Positions 20,302-28,692 of a stretch of 64,000 nt of DNA are shown piece by piece. Location: assembly GCA_004298505.1 (NCBI GenBank), contig SCRO01000056.1, positions 1 through 64,000 of the forward strand. Reading direction: 5' to 3'. The DNA is from Rhodanobacter sp. Lineage in GTDB: Bacteria; Pseudomonadota; Gammaproteobacteria; Xanthomonadales; Rhodanobacteraceae. The position numbers and the translations under genes are program-made. How positions within the stretch are numbered: the stretch's first letter is position 1; the number at the start of each line of letters is the position of its first letter. Below the pieces are notes generated by a model that searched no databases, had not been told where the DNA came from, and saw only the letters and a list, made by a program, of their open reading frames with translations.

Positions 20302-20416
20302 CCGGCTGGAAACCCATGCCATTGTTGGGTTTGCGTGCCGGCACGGTGTCGCCGCCAGCAGCCGATGGACGGCGAAAGACGGTTTGTTGACGCCTCGTCG
20401 GCGATTGGCCCGGGCG

Positions 20417-21367
20417 TCAGCCTGTCGACGCCGCCGGCGCTGCCGGGCCGGCTTCCGGCAACAATTCCAGCACCGTCTGCGCCAGCACGTCCGGCTGGAA
20501 CTTGGCCACGAAGCGATCGGCCTTGACCTCCTTGATCATCGCCTCATTGAACATGCCGCTGAGCGAACTGTGCAGCACCACCTTCAGCCGACGCAGGCTC
20601 GGCGCCTCACGAATGGCGCGGGTCAACGCATAACCGTCCAACCGCGGCATTTCGATATCCGACACCACCAGCTCGATGGCACCGGCCGGATCGCCGTCGG
20701 CCAGTTCAAGCAGCCGATCCAGCGCCTCGCGCCCATCCTTGGCCACCACACAATCGATATCCATCTGCTTGAACAGGTTGACCAGGCGCCGCCGGGCGAT
20801 GCCCGAATCATCCACCACCAGCACCCGCCGCTGCGCCAGCGAGCGGGTGGCAGCCTCGCGCTGCACCTGCGCGGAGAGTTCGGCCGGCGCCGTGTCGATA
20901 CTCGCCAGCACGTGCTCCACGTCGACCACGGCCAACAGCGCGCCATCGACGCGCGTGACCGCATTGACCCGCGAACCATACCCGAGCACGCTGGCCGGCG
21001 CCGCCATGGCCGCGCCTTCACAGTGCACCATCCGCTGCAGGTCGGCGACCAGGAAGCCCTGCACCGAGCGGTTGAACTCGGTCACCATCAAGTGCGCCGA
21101 GGCGACCTCGCGCAGCGGGGCATAACCCAACGCGGCGGCGAGGTCGATCACCGCAATGGTCTGGCCACGATAGTCGCAACTGCCGGCAATCAATTCGTGC
21201 ACGCCCTGCATGCGTTCCATCGGCGGCCGCCGCAGCACTTCGCGCACCTTGAATACATTGATGCCGAACAACTGCTCGTCGCCCAGCCGGAACAGCAACA
21301 TCGCGACCCGGTTGTGTCCGGCCAGTCGGGTCTGTCGCTCCACCTTTTCCAGCAACGTGCCGCCCAT
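20417..21367 (-). CDS. cheV: Chemotaxis coupling protein CheV
   Basis: CheW-receiver fusion linking chemoreceptors to CheA, 316 aa. The CheW-like domain spans about 15-160 ([27 protein letters not shown]); the receiver domain from about 180 has [12 protein letters not shown], the phosphoacceptor [13 protein letters not shown] and the VLHSSLSG Ser/Thr switch. ATG preceded by GAGGAGG four bases away. A sigma-28 promoter lies 46-72 bp upstream. Located next to flgB as in Xanthomonas. Confidence 0.95.
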   Translation of the reverse strand: MGGTLLEKVERQTRLAGHNRVAMLLFRLGDEQLFGINVFKVREVLRRPPMERMQGVHELIAGSCDYRGQTIAVIDLAAALGYAPLREVASAHLMVTEFNRSVQGFLVADLQRMVHCEGAAMAAPASVLGYGSRVNAVTRVDGALLAVVDVEHVLASIDTAPAELSAQVQREAATRSLAQRRVLVVDDSGIARRRLVNLFKQMDIDCVVAKDGREALDRLLELADGDPAGAIELVVSDIEMPRLDGYALTRAIREAPSLRRLKVVLHSSLSGMFNEAMIKEVKADRFVAKFQPDVLAQTVLELLPEAGPAAPAASTG

Positions 21368-21412
21368 GCGGCCTCCTCGAATGCCTCGTCGCCATCGCGA
21401 CGCCGTGCATGG

Positions 21413-21439
21413 CTATCGACCACCGCGCCGCGCACTTGA
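21413..21439 (-). promoter_or_regulatory. Sigma-28 promoter of cheV
   Basis: Minus strand reads TCAAGTGC, 11 bases, then GTCGATAG: six of eight in each element against TCAAGTTT/GCCGATAA. Predicted start about 40 bases before cheV. Back to back with the divergent sigma-54 promoter at 21450. Confidence 0.6.
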
Positions 21440-21449
21440 GTCCAGCCAC

Positions 21450-21464
21450 TGGCACGTGACTTGC
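21450..21464 (+). promoter_or_regulatory. Sigma-54 promoter of the chemoreceptor-flgA unit
   Basis: Plus strand reads TGGCACG-TGAC-TTGC followed by T and preceded by C, a perfect match to the extended consensus. Predicted start near 21476, 16 bases before the first ATG. A weaker sigma-28-like pair (TCAAGTTT, 11 bases, GACGATGC at 21469-21495) overlaps that ATG. Confidence 0.8.
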
Positions 21465-21491
21465 TTACTCAAGTTTCGAACGTTTTTGACG

Positions 21492-22841
21492 ATGCAGCAA
21501 CCGTACCCACCCTCGACTGAAGATGATGCCCGCCTCATGAGTCTGATCTGGAACCAGCATATCTCTGCACTGGTGGAGGCCGCCGCCCAGGACAATGCTG
21601 CGCAAGTGGCCGTCTTGCGACGCCGGTATCCGCGCGCCGCCCAGGCGCTGGCGCCCTTGCTGGCCCGCGTCGCTCGCCGGCCACCCGCCGCGGTGGCGTT
21701 GCAGACGCTGGAACAGCAAAGCCTGGTGCTCGGCGCGGTGCAGCACCTTGCGCGCGAACAGGTCGCACTGGACCAGGCAGCCACCGACAGCCGTACCAGC
21801 GTCGATCGCTTGACGGATGGCAGCGCCGGGATCTCGACGGCACTGCAGCAGGTCGGCGCCGACCTGGACCAGGCCAGCCAGGCCGGAGCGGCCGGGGCCG
21901 ATGGCGTGCGCGAACTGGATAGCCAGCTGCGACTGCTGCGCACCGCGCTGACCGCCATGAATCGCAACCAGAGCAAGCTGGCCGAACAGGTCGCCCAGAT
22001 CCGCAAGCTGACCGGCACGGTGCAGGAAATTGCCCACCAGACCAACCTGGTGGCCTTGAACGCCGCGATCGAGGCCGCCCGCGCCGGCGATGCCGGACGT
22101 GGCTTTGCGGTGGTGGCCGACGAGGTCAAGCAACTGGCCGAGAAAACCACCCTGACCACCACCGAGATCGAGACGGTCACCGGCTCGATCAGCGACTTCT
22201 CGCTGCAACTGAACGGCGACGTCAGCCACGGCCTGCAACAACTCGAGCGCGCACAGGCCGGCGCAGGCCAATCCGGCAGCCTGCTGGACGAGGGCAGCGC
22301 CACTCTGTGTACCGCCAGCGAGCGGATCCGCAAGCTGCAACAAGGCCACGACACGCAACACGCGCGCGCCACCGCGACGCAGGCGGCGCTCGGTGCGCAG
22401 CAGCGTCGCAGCAGCGAAGCGCGGCGACAATCCGAAGCGCTGCACCGCGCCGCCCTGCTCGCACACCATCTGGGCCTGGACTGGCTGGAAGGCGAAAGCG
22501 GCAATGACCCGGCCAGCCTCAGCCTGACCGTGCGCGAGGCGGCCTTGAACCTGCGCCAGGCGATGGCACTGGCCCTGCTGGAACCGGCCGCGCTGGACGG
22601 GCGCTGGTTCGATACGCGCGCACTCATGCGCAGTATCGAGCGGCTGGCCCTGTTGGGCCGGGAACCGAGCGACACCGCGGCACTCAGCGATGCCGGCGCG
22701 CACTTGAACGAACAGGGCAAGCGGTTCGTTGCATTGCTCAACGAAGGCCAACTGGAGCAGGCCGGCGAGCTCGCACAGAAACTCGAAGCAGGCCGGGACA
22801 CCTTGCTGGCCCAGCTCGGCACGCAGCTGGCCGACGCGTGA
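21492..22841 (+). CDS. Soluble methyl-accepting chemotaxis protein
   Basis: 449 aa, no signal peptide or membrane segment, so a cytoplasmic chemoreceptor. The signalling hairpin is intact ([36 protein letters not shown]). It is flanked by about 170 helical N-terminal residues and a C-terminal helical domain ([20 protein letters not shown] onwards) that I do not recognise and that lacks the CZB zinc motif. Start uncertain: 21492 has a 16-base leader and no clear ribosome site; Met16 at 21537 is the alternative. Its stop overlaps the flgA GTG, so chemoreceptor and P-ring chaperone are co-expressed. Confidence 0.88.
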   Translation: MQQPYPPSTEDDARLMSLIWNQHISALVEAAAQDNAAQVAVLRRRYPRAAQALAPLLARVARRPPAAVALQTLEQQSLVLGAVQHLAREQVALDQAATDSRTSVDRLTDGSAGISTALQQVGADLDQASQAGAAGADGVRELDSQLRLLRTALTAMNRNQSKLAEQVAQIRKLTGTVQEIAHQTNLVALNAAIEAARAGDAGRGFAVVADEVKQLAEKTTLTTTEIETVTGSISDFSLQLNGDVSHGLQQLERAQAGAGQSGSLLDEGSATLCTASERIRKLQQGHDTQHARATATQAALGAQQRRSSEARRQSEALHRAALLAHHLGLDWLEGESGNDPASLSLTVREAALNLRQAMALALLEPAALDGRWFDTRALMRSIERLALLGREPSDTAALSDAGAHLNEQGKRFVALLNEGQLEQAGELAQKLEAGRDTLLAQLGTQLADA

Positions 22842-23563
22842 ATCTGCGCCCTTGCATCGCGGCCATCGGCACGGCCTTCATGCTGTGGCTGGGCATGCCT
22901 GCCCCCGCGCAGGCGACGAGCGCCGCCGCTGCTACGCAGTCACTGGCCAGCTTGCGCGCGGCCGCCGAACAGGCGGTGCGCAACCACTACGCGCAGCCGG
23001 GCAGCCGCATCAAAGTGGCCGCCGCGCCGCTGGACCTGCGCTTGCACCTGGCGGCCTGCGGACAGCCACTGCACGCCATCATTTCCAACCAGGCCCCGGT
23101 CAGATCACGCCTGACCGTCCCGGTGCAGTGCCCGCGCGCTGGCGGCTGGACCGTGCGCGTGCCGGTCCGGCTGCAGTTGTTCCGCACCGTACTGGTGACC
23201 AGCCGTGCCCTGCTGCGTGGCGACGGTATCGGTGCCGCGGACGTGCATGCCGAGCAACGCGACGTCACCCGGCTCGGCTATGGCTACATCGAGAATTTCC
23301 AGCAGATCGCAGGCCGCTCGCTGGCACGCGCGGTAGCACGCGGCACGGTACTCAACCCCGGTACGCTGGGCGGGCGACGCATGGTGCGTGCCGGCGACCA
23401 TGTACAGCTGATGGCGCGTCTGGATGGTATCGAGGTCCGCGCCGCAGGCATCGCGCTGGGCAGCGGTGACAACGGTGCACGCCTGCGGGTCCGCAACGCC
23501 AGCTCCGGCCGGGTCGTCGACGCCATGGTCAGCGCACCCGGCGTGGTGGTGGCCCTGCCATGA
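22838..23563 (+). CDS. flgA: Flagellar P-ring assembly chaperone FlgA
   Basis: Periplasmic chaperone for FlgI; 241 aa with signal peptide ([12 protein letters not shown]). Contains the SAF domain ([15 protein letters not shown]) and C-terminal [21 protein letters not shown] and [16 protein letters not shown]. Starts with GTG that overlaps the chemoreceptor stop (GTGA). Confidence 0.94.
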   Translation: MNLRPCIAAIGTAFMLWLGMPAPAQATSAAAATQSLASLRAAAEQAVRNHYAQPGSRIKVAAAPLDLRLHLAACGQPLHAIISNQAPVRSRLTVPVQCPRAGGWTVRVPVRLQLFRTVLVTSRALLRGDGIGAADVHAEQRDVTRLGYGYIENFQQIAGRSLARAVARGTVLNPGTLGGRRMVRAGDHVQLMARLDGIEVRAAGIALGSGDNGARLRVRNASSGRVVDAMVSAPGVVVALP

Positions 23564-23609
23564 CGCAAGCCGCCCCCGGCACCCGCCGCTGGTTTTTTCG
23601 AACTGGCTC

Positions 23610-23636
23610 TAAAGTTTTGGCGAAACCGGCCGATTA
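23610..23636 (+). promoter_or_regulatory. Sigma-28 promoter of flgM-flgN
   Basis: TAAAGTTT, 11 bases, GCCGATTA: the best sigma-28 match in the window (15 of 16). About 37 bases before the flgM ATG, so the anti-sigma factor is made under its own target sigma, as is known for late flagellar genes. Confidence 0.85.
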
Positions 23637-23672
23637 TCCGGCTACAGGGCACACTCCAGCGGGAATGGATCC

Positions 23673-23999
23673 ATGAACACGACAACGATCAACAACCACG
23701 GTTTGCCGAAGCTTCCACAAGCCAACAGCAAGACCGGCGGCAACTCATCCGCGACCACGGCCGCGTCAGCTGACGCCTCGACCGCGGCACCCCGCAACGG
23801 CGATCAACTGAAGTTGACCGATTCGGCGCGGGCACTACAGGAGGTGGCACGCCAGCACGAGGCCGCGCCGATCGACGCCCAGCGCGTGGAGCAGGTGCGT
23901 CGCGCCCTGGCCAATGGCAGCTATAAGATCGATGCCGGCCGGGTCGCCGAGCGCATGCTCGCGCTAGACCAGCAACTCGGCGGCCCGAGCAAGGCATGA
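23673..23999 (+). CDS. flgM: Anti-sigma-28 factor FlgM
   Basis: Holds FliA inactive until exported through the finished hook; 108 aa. Disordered Ser/Thr/Ala-rich N-terminal half and the conserved C-terminus (IDAQRVEQVRRALANGSYKI, AGRVAERMLALDQ). Overlaps flgN by ATGA. Confidence 0.94.
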   Translation: MNTTTINNHGLPKLPQANSKTGGNSSATTAASADASTAAPRNGDQLKLTDSARALQEVARQHEAAPIDAQRVEQVRRALANGSYKIDAGRVAERMLALDQQLGGPSKA

Positions 24000-24442
24000 A
24001 GACTCCGCTGCAACATGAACTGAACGATGCACTCGCGTCCGTGCTGGACGACATGCAGCACAGCGCCAACCAATTGCTCACCGTGCTGGAGGCCGAGCGC
24101 AGCGCACTGGATAGCGTCAGCACCGATGCGCTGGACCAGGCCGGCACCCGCAAGCAGGCGCTCATGCAGCAACTGGAACAGCTCGATGCCGAACGCCAAT
24201 TGCTGTGCCGCGAACAGCCCGCCAGGCAGGCCGCGCTGGAACCCGAATGGGCACGCGTGGTGCAGTTGCTGCGACATTGCCACACGCTCAACCAGCGCAA
24301 CGGCAGTATCGTCAACCAGCGCCTGATCCGGGTACGCCAGGCGCTCGCGATCCTTACCGGACACCCCGGGGAACGCGAACTCTACGACCGCTCCGGCGAA
24401 TTGCATGGCAGCCTGCGTTCGCAGGTACTGGCGGCAGCATGA
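23996..24442 (+). CDS. flgN: FlgK/FlgL export chaperone FlgN
   Basis: Cytoplasmic helical chaperone for the junction proteins FlgK and FlgL; 148 aa. Long heptad-rich helix (NQLLTVLEAERSALDSVSTD) and the FlgN-type NQRNGSIVNQRLIRVRQAL. Follows flgM with a 4-base overlap, last gene of the flagellar block. Confidence 0.92.
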   Translation: MKTPLQHELNDALASVLDDMQHSANQLLTVLEAERSALDSVSTDALDQAGTRKQALMQQLEQLDAERQLLCREQPARQAALEPEWARVVQLLRHCHTLNQRNGSIVNQRLIRVRQALAILTGHPGERELYDRSGELHGSLRSQVLAAA

Positions 24443-24548
24443 CTTCGACATGAAGCATCACGTCCACGCGACCCGTCCCCGCAGGCGACTCCGCCAGCAA
24501 TAGCGAAGTACTCCAGGCTCCCCTACGCACCGACCGCGATGATCCATC

Positions 24549-25850
24549 ATGAGTAACCTGCACGCCTCCGCCACCGCCGCTTCGACCGGTGCCGCCGTCA
24601 CGAAGCCGCCGCAAACCTCGGCCAGCGTGCCAATTTCGACACCGCTGCCGGTACTGCGCACCCCGCTACTCGACCGCGAACGTCAGCTGTTCGCCTATGA
24701 AATCGTGTTCCACCGGGGGGAACCAGGTGACGAGGAGAACCTGCTGCGCAGCGTGCTGTCGACGATCACCGATGGCTCGTTGACCCGACTGGTCCGCGGC
24801 AATCGTGCGTTCCTCAACCTGCCGCCCGAACTACTGCCCGAGGACTGCGATGTGTTGTTGCATCAACCCCGCCTCGGCATGGTGCTGCAACCTTCGGTAG
24901 CCGACGACCAGTCATTGATGAAGCACCTGCAGCAGATCGCCGAGCGCGGTTGCCAGTTGCTGCTTGATGCGGGCGCTATCTATCCGGAAGGGAGCCGCGC
25001 GCTGCAGGCGCTGCTGCAGATGGTGCAACTGGTACGACTGGATGCCAGCCGGCTCAGCCCGGAAATACTGCAAGAGCGCACCGAGTCTCTCCATGCGCGC
25101 GGCGTGAGCGTGATCGCCGGCCAGGTCAACGATCACGCGACCTACGCACGTTGCCTCGAATTACCCGTCCAGGCGATCCAGGGCCGCTACCTGCTGCTGC
25201 CGCAACCGGTCGCCATGCCGGTGCTGACGGGCAACCGCATGAGCATGCTGCGGCTGATGGGAGCGCTGCAGCAGAACAATCCGGGTCCGGTGGAACTGGG
25301 CAACATCATCCGTGACGATGCGGTGCTCAGCTACAAGCTGCTCAGTTGCGTGAACTCCGTCTATTTCGCCCTGCCGCGCCAACTGAAGTCGGTACAGCAG
25401 GCCGCGATCTTTTTCGGCGTGAGGCGCATGCGCAACTGGATCGAAACCATGTCCCTGTGCAGCATGAGTGACCAGCCACCCGAACTCCTGCGTGCCGCGC
25501 TGATTCGCGCCCACATGTGCGAGAAGCTGGCCGCCGGCATGTCCAATGACGCTCCGGAAACGGCATTCACCGTCGGTCTGTTTTCACTACTGGACACCTT
25601 GATGTGCGCACCGATGGACTTCCTGCTGAGCCACCTGCGGCTGGTACCGGAAGTCAGCGATGCCCTGACCGACCGCAGCGGTCCGTACGGGGCGTTGCTC
25701 CAGGAGATCCTGACCTGGGAGGCCGGCGAGATGACCAGTGACCACGCCACACCGAAGCGTATCCGGCACATGGCGACGGTCTACCTGGGGGCGACGCAAT
25801 GGGCCGACCAGGTTTATGCGTCCGCCAACGTGAAACGGGCGGCCGCGTAG
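24549..25850 (+). CDS. EAL-HDOD (YuxH-type) signalling protein, EAL degenerate
   Basis: 433 aa. After a low-complexity N-terminus (1-35) comes a degenerate EAL-like domain (LLDRERQLFAYEIVFH; DEENLLRSVLSTITD) in which E-A-L and the metal-binding residues are not recognisable, so c-di-GMP hydrolysis is unlikely. A HDOD domain follows from about residue 225 (GALQQNNPGPVELGNIIRDD, LSYKLLSCVNSVYF). Such proteins act as signalling adaptors in motility or biofilm control in relatives. Position right after flgN suggests a flagellar link but no shared promoter is seen. Confidence 0.85.
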   Translation: MSNLHASATAASTGAAVTKPPQTSASVPISTPLPVLRTPLLDRERQLFAYEIVFHRGEPGDEENLLRSVLSTITDGSLTRLVRGNRAFLNLPPELLPEDCDVLLHQPRLGMVLQPSVADDQSLMKHLQQIAERGCQLLLDAGAIYPEGSRALQALLQMVQLVRLDASRLSPEILQERTESLHARGVSVIAGQVNDHATYARCLELPVQAIQGRYLLLPQPVAMPVLTGNRMSMLRLMGALQQNNPGPVELGNIIRDDAVLSYKLLSCVNSVYFALPRQLKSVQQAAIFFGVRRMRNWIETMSLCSMSDQPPELLRAALIRAHMCEKLAAGMSNDAPETAFTVGLFSLLDTLMCAPMDFLLSHLRLVPEVSDALTDRSGPYGALLQEILTWEAGEMTSDHATPKRIRHMATVYLGATQWADQVYASANVKRAAA

Positions 25851-25941
25851 CCACGCGGCAAGCCTGCAGGCCCCCGCGAGACGTATACTGGCAGCCTGAA
25901 AATCCGCGCTGACGCAGTCCTGTCCGCCCAGGAACAAAACC

Positions 25942-26220
25942 ATGAGTCGCACCATCCATTGCAGCAAGCTCGACATCGACGCCGAAGGCCTCGACTTCGC
26001 TCCCTGGCCCGGCCCGCTCGGCCAGCGCATCTACGCTGAGATATCCAAACAGGCGTGGCAGCAATGGCTGGCCCACCAGACCACCTTGATCAACGAATAT
26101 CGACTCAACCCGCTCGACCCGAAATCGCGCAAATACCTCGCCGAACAAATGGAGAATTTCCTGTTCGGCGGCGACGTCGCCCAGGCCGCCGGCTTCACTC
26201 CGCCCGCCTCCGAGTCTTGA
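25942..26220 (+). CDS. yggX: Fe(II)-trafficking/oxidative-damage protection protein YggX
   Basis: 92 aa, family length. [10 protein letters not shown] with the conserved Cys7, then [20 protein letters not shown] and [14 protein letters not shown]. Protects iron-sulfur clusters from oxidation. Stands alone upstream of tRNA-Phe. Confidence 0.95.
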   Translation: MSRTIHCSKLDIDAEGLDFAPWPGPLGQRIYAEISKQAWQQWLAHQTTLINEYRLNPLDPKSRKYLAEQMENFLFGGDVAQAAGFTPPASES

Positions 26221-26301
26221 CGAAAGCCCGCGCATTCGGTCTAATGCGCGGCTCCACGCAACGTTGGCGACACGCACGCTTGTCCGTGGTTACCAGTTTC
26301 C

Positions 26302-26377
26302 GGCCGGGTAGCTCAGTTGGTAGAGCAGGGGACTGAAAATCCCCGTGTCGGCGGTTCGATTCCGTCCCCGGCCACCA
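26302..26377 (+). tRNA. tRNA-Phe (GAA)
   Basis: 76 nt with encoded CCA. Acceptor GGCCGGG/CCCGGCC, D-loop GCTCAGTTGGTAGAGC, anticodon loop CTGAAAA (GAA) on a GGGGA/TCCCC stem, T-loop GGTTCGATTCC. It marks the switch from conserved genes to accessory DNA; no repeated copy of its 3' end was found. Confidence 0.97.
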
Positions 26378-26384
26378 ATATTCC

Positions 26385-26414
26385 AAAAACCAACCCTTAT
26401 CGGTTGGTTTTTTT
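26385..26414 (+). terminator. Terminator after tRNA-Phe
   Basis: AAACCAACC, short loop CTTAT, GGTTGGTTTTTTTT: strong stem and eight T residues beginning a few bases after the tRNA. Confidence 0.9.
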
Positions 26415-26688
26415 TCGCCTATACCCGCCAGTGCTGGCGCGGATTCCGGGCATAGCCTCGCGAGCGCCCCCCCTCCGAACCCCGCATTTCCAACCCCGCC
26501 CACGCCTCTCTGTTCTCCGTTCTATCTAGTGGTCTCGCGAGCGTGCGCGAGGGTATGTCCCGTATTGGCGCGGGTTTGTTTCCATCGGGCTGCCACTTGT
26601 TGCTCAGTCATCACGGGATAGTGCATTTTCGACTCCACGGCAAATCACCATGACAACGCTGTTCGTCGTAGAAGCCAAGCGCGGGCGC
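26415..26688. other. Intergenic region, nothing recognised
   Basis: About 270 bp between the tRNA terminator and the acetyltransferase toxin. GC content falls and rises irregularly, with one CGCGAG...CTCGCG-like dyad; no gene, integrase remnant or tRNA 3' repeat was identified. Confidence 0.5.
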
Positions 26689-27183
26689 TCATGGCTTGCC
26701 GGTATTCAATCTCAGCATCAGCGTCATCGGATGCAACGACGACGACTGAAAACCATAGTGTTCGTAGAAGTCCTTGGCACGGTCGTGAAGCGTATGCACC
26801 AGCAACGCTCGGACACCAGCGTTCTGAGAAACCACCACTGCCCGGTTGACGGCGTCTTGCAGGAGGGATGCGCCAAGCTTGATACCCTGCGCTCGATGAT
26901 CAACCGCCAGCCGAGCCAGCACCATCACCGGAACTGGATCGGGCATGTTCCGACGCACCGAGCTGGTTGCCATCTGGTGTGAGACAGCGCCTGCAGCCAT
27001 GGCGTAGTAGCCGTAAACACGGCTGTGCTGATCCGTCACTACAAACGTGCGGCTGGCACCGCTCATTTGGTTGGTCATTGCGCGGCGCTTGAGCCACGCG
27101 TCGAGAACGGCCTCGCCGCACTCAAATTCATCCAGAAGGTGGGTGGACGCGAGCGGCTGAGGTGCGTTGAATTGCAAGCTCAT
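26689..27183 (-). CDS. GNAT-family toxin of a TacAT/AtaT-type module
   Basis: 164 aa GNAT acetyltransferase. In this toxin family the enzyme acetylates the amino group of charged tRNAs and blocks translation. Seen: DEFECGEAVLDAWLKRRA N-terminal family motif, YYAMAAGAVSH, the acetyl-CoA loop region (LARLAVDHRAQGIKLGASLL) and catalytic-type Tyr in FYEHYGFQ. ATG overlaps the antitoxin stop by four bases. Confidence 0.88.
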   Translation of the reverse strand: MSLQFNAPQPLASTHLLDEFECGEAVLDAWLKRRAMTNQMSGASRTFVVTDQHSRVYGYYAMAAGAVSHQMATSSVRRNMPDPVPVMVLARLAVDHRAQGIKLGASLLQDAVNRAVVVSQNAGVRALLVHTLHDRAKDFYEHYGFQSSSLHPMTLMLRLNTGKP

Positions 27184-27452
27184 GCCTTGACTGTGGTCCA
27201 AGGAGCCGCCACGGCCATGAGGCGCTCAAGCCCCGGATTGTGGCTTGGTGGGGCGTCGAGCATTGCCGTGAATTGCTGGAATTTGTCGGTATTCAGGCTG
27301 AAGAAAACCTGGTCGAGTACTACCGCCTGCGCTTTGTCGCAGGCAGCCTCGAGCATGAAGTCCGAACGGTTCTTGCCCAGCAGAGTTGCAGCGTGATCAA
27401 TCAAGTCTCGCTGCTCGGGCAGTGCCCGTAGGTTAATGGCGGCGTCACGCAT
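27180..27452 (-). CDS. DUF1778 (TacA-type) antitoxin
   Basis: 90 aa ribbon-helix-helix antitoxin: INLRALPEQRDLIDHAATLL and RSDFMLEAACDKAQAVVLDQ are the DUF1778 signature. ATG chosen for the AAGGAG six bases upstream rather than the longer frame. Upstream lies a perfect 14-bp inverted repeat, the likely autoregulatory operator. Translationally coupled to the toxin. Confidence 0.9.
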   Translation of the reverse strand: MRDAAINLRALPEQRDLIDHAATLLGKNRSDFMLEAACDKAQAVVLDQVFFSLNTDKFQQFTAMLDAPPSHNPGLERLMAVAAPWTTVKA

Positions 27453-27476
27453 GGTTTTCTCCTTTAGGCGCATATA

Positions 27477-27515
27477 CAACAGCTACACGCAAAATAGCCG
27501 AGCGTGTAGCTGTTG
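27477..27515. promoter_or_regulatory. Operator palindrome of the TacAT-type module
   Basis: Perfect 14-bp inverted repeat CAACAGCTACACGC (27477-27490) and GCGTGTAGCTGTTG (27502-27515) with an 11-bp spacer, 24 bp upstream of the antitoxin ATG. Expected binding site of the antitoxin's ribbon-helix-helix domain. Confidence 0.75.
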
Positions 27516-27599
27516 TCAATACGCACCGTGCATTGTTCAGCAAGTTGGGTTGTCGGCTGGCTACCAGTCGGCTGCCGGCCACGCATCGCGCGCCAGCCA

Positions 27600-28007
27600 T
27601 CAACGCATCCAGTTCTCGCACTGCAGCCCCGGCACCCGCCGGAACTCGCGCAGGTTGTCTGTGACCAACACCAGGTCGCTCGCAATGGCCTGCGCGGCAA
27701 TCAGCATGTCCATGGGGCCGATTGGTGAGCCCTTGCGCTCCAGGGCGGCGCGAATGCGGCCGTAGACCATGGCGCAGTCGCCAGCGAAGGGTAGCGGCTC
27801 GAGTCCGCGGGCCAGCACTTCCAGGCTGGCAAGCGCTGGCGCGCGGTGTAGCGACGTTTCGGCGCCGTACAGCAGTTCGGCATGCACCAGCGACGACAAA
27901 AACAGCCGCGACGGCGCCAAGGTCACCAGTCGGTTCAACAGGCTGCGCGGCTCACTTTTCAGCGCCGCGATGACCGTGCACGTGCCCAGCAGGTAGGCAT
28001 GCGCCAC
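27600..28007 (-). CDS. vapC: VapC-like PIN-domain toxin with altered active site
   Basis: 135 aa PIN ribonuclease. The usual first catalytic Asp in L-L-D-T-N is replaced: the sequence reads YLLGTCTVIAAL. The other acidic positions are kept (VHAELLYGAE, GPMDMLIAAQ, LVTDNLREF). PIN nucleases need all of them for metal binding, so this toxin may be inactive or act through binding only. Begins with GTG three bases after the antitoxin stop. Confidence 0.85.
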   Translation of the reverse strand: MAHAYLLGTCTVIAALKSEPRSLLNRLVTLAPSRLFLSSLVHAELLYGAETSLHRAPALASLEVLARGLEPLPFAGDCAMVYGRIRAALERKGSPIGPMDMLIAAQAIASDLVLVTDNLREFRRVPGLQCENWMR

Positions 28008-28010
28008 AGC

Positions 28011-28253
28011 TCAGGCGTCCAGCGAGGGAACAGGACGCGCCTCGCCTTGCTCGGGACGCGTAAAGTCCTTAAAGCAGTCGCCAGCGATGGCGCGCGCCCT
28101 TGCAAACAGATCGGCGGCGTTTGCCGGTTTCGGCCGCAGCACCAGCTCGCCACCGCGCTGAAATACTTCGACTTCGTCGCTATCGAACTGGTACCGGACG
28201 GGAATCCGTACCGCCTGTGCCTTGCCTAATTTGAACACCTTCACCGTCTGCAT
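28011..28253 (-). CDS. vapB: VapB-like AbrB-fold antitoxin
   Basis: 80 aa. N-terminal swapped-hairpin DNA-binding domain (VKVFKLGKAQAVRIPVRYQF) and C-terminal toxin-neutralising tail (FARARAIAGDCFKDFTRPEQ). Start at 28253 follows AGGA; Met at 28268 is an alternative. Paired with the VapC-like gene. Confidence 0.88.
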   Translation of the reverse strand: MQTVKVFKLGKAQAVRIPVRYQFDSDEVEVFQRGGELVLRPKPANAADLFARARAIAGDCFKDFTRPEQGEARPVPSLDA

Positions 28254-28286
28254 GGTCCTGTCTTCCATCGTTTCATGGTGTCAAAT

Positions 28287-28306
28287 GATATCCCATTCAG
28301 GATATC
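28287..28306. promoter_or_regulatory. Operator-like palindrome upstream of vapB
   Basis: GATATCC-CATTCA-GGATATC, a perfect 7-bp dyad 34 bp before the vapB ATG. Likely VapB(C) autoregulatory site. Confidence 0.6.
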
Positions 28307-28370
28307 TATATCGTCTCTGGTGGGGCTCGCCAACGTTACCTGCATTGGCATCGGCGAGGACAGGCTCTAC

Positions 28371-28538
28371 CTAGCAGCCTGTCGGACTTTACTCGGTCGG
28401 TCTGCAAATCCATCTGTGCGGTCCATATTTCCGCCGCTTTTTGACCCATAGAACCACTATGGGCCTGCAAAGCGTCGAAAATCTGTCCTCGCACAGCTGA
28501 ATTTTCGCCTCAACCGGCAAAGTCCGACAGGCTCCTAG
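28371..28538. mobile_element. 168-bp MITE, copy 1
   Basis: Bounded by CTAG at both ends, with terminal inverted repeats GCAGCCTGTCGGACTTT and AAAGTCCGACAGGCTC. It can fold on itself (CTGTGCG pairs with CGCACAG; CCATAG/CTATGG hairpin in the centre). It is about 98% identical, in reverse orientation, to 54275-54442 (three differences). CTAG fits the YTAR target of IS5-family elements, so an IS5-type transposase may move it; none is in the window. Confidence 0.9.
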
Positions 28539-28559
28539 CCTTGGTGCTGGAATCCGTAC

Positions 28560-28692
28560 TCGCGCAAAGTGGTCGGCTGGTCGATGCCCGATCGCATGAA
28601 CGCGATGCTGGTGTGCGATGCGTTGCGCATGGCGCTGTTCCGTCGGCACAAGCCACATGGCGTGCTCATCCACACCGACCGCAGCAGCCAGG
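28560..28692 (+). pseudogene. IS3-family transposase remnant
   Basis: A frame beginning at the MITE edge reads [12 protein letters not shown], then [20 protein letters not shown], the core of an IS3-family OrfB integrase (DDE region, H-T-D-R). No start, no end: both flanks are lost and the MITE abuts it on the left. Confidence 0.75.

Noticed and set aside
19922-21439. 505-codon plus-strand frame opposite flgB and cheV
   Set aside because: Shadow of conserved genes on the other strand; His/Arg/Gly-rich product without family motifs.
21469-21495. Sigma-28-like element TCAAGTTT/GACGATGC before the chemoreceptor
   Set aside because: Its -10 overlaps the first ATG, and a perfect sigma-54 element with better placement lies upstream; kept only as a remark.
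26302-26377. tRNA-Phe as a proven integration site
   Set aside because: No second copy of the tRNA 3' end and no integrase gene found in the window.
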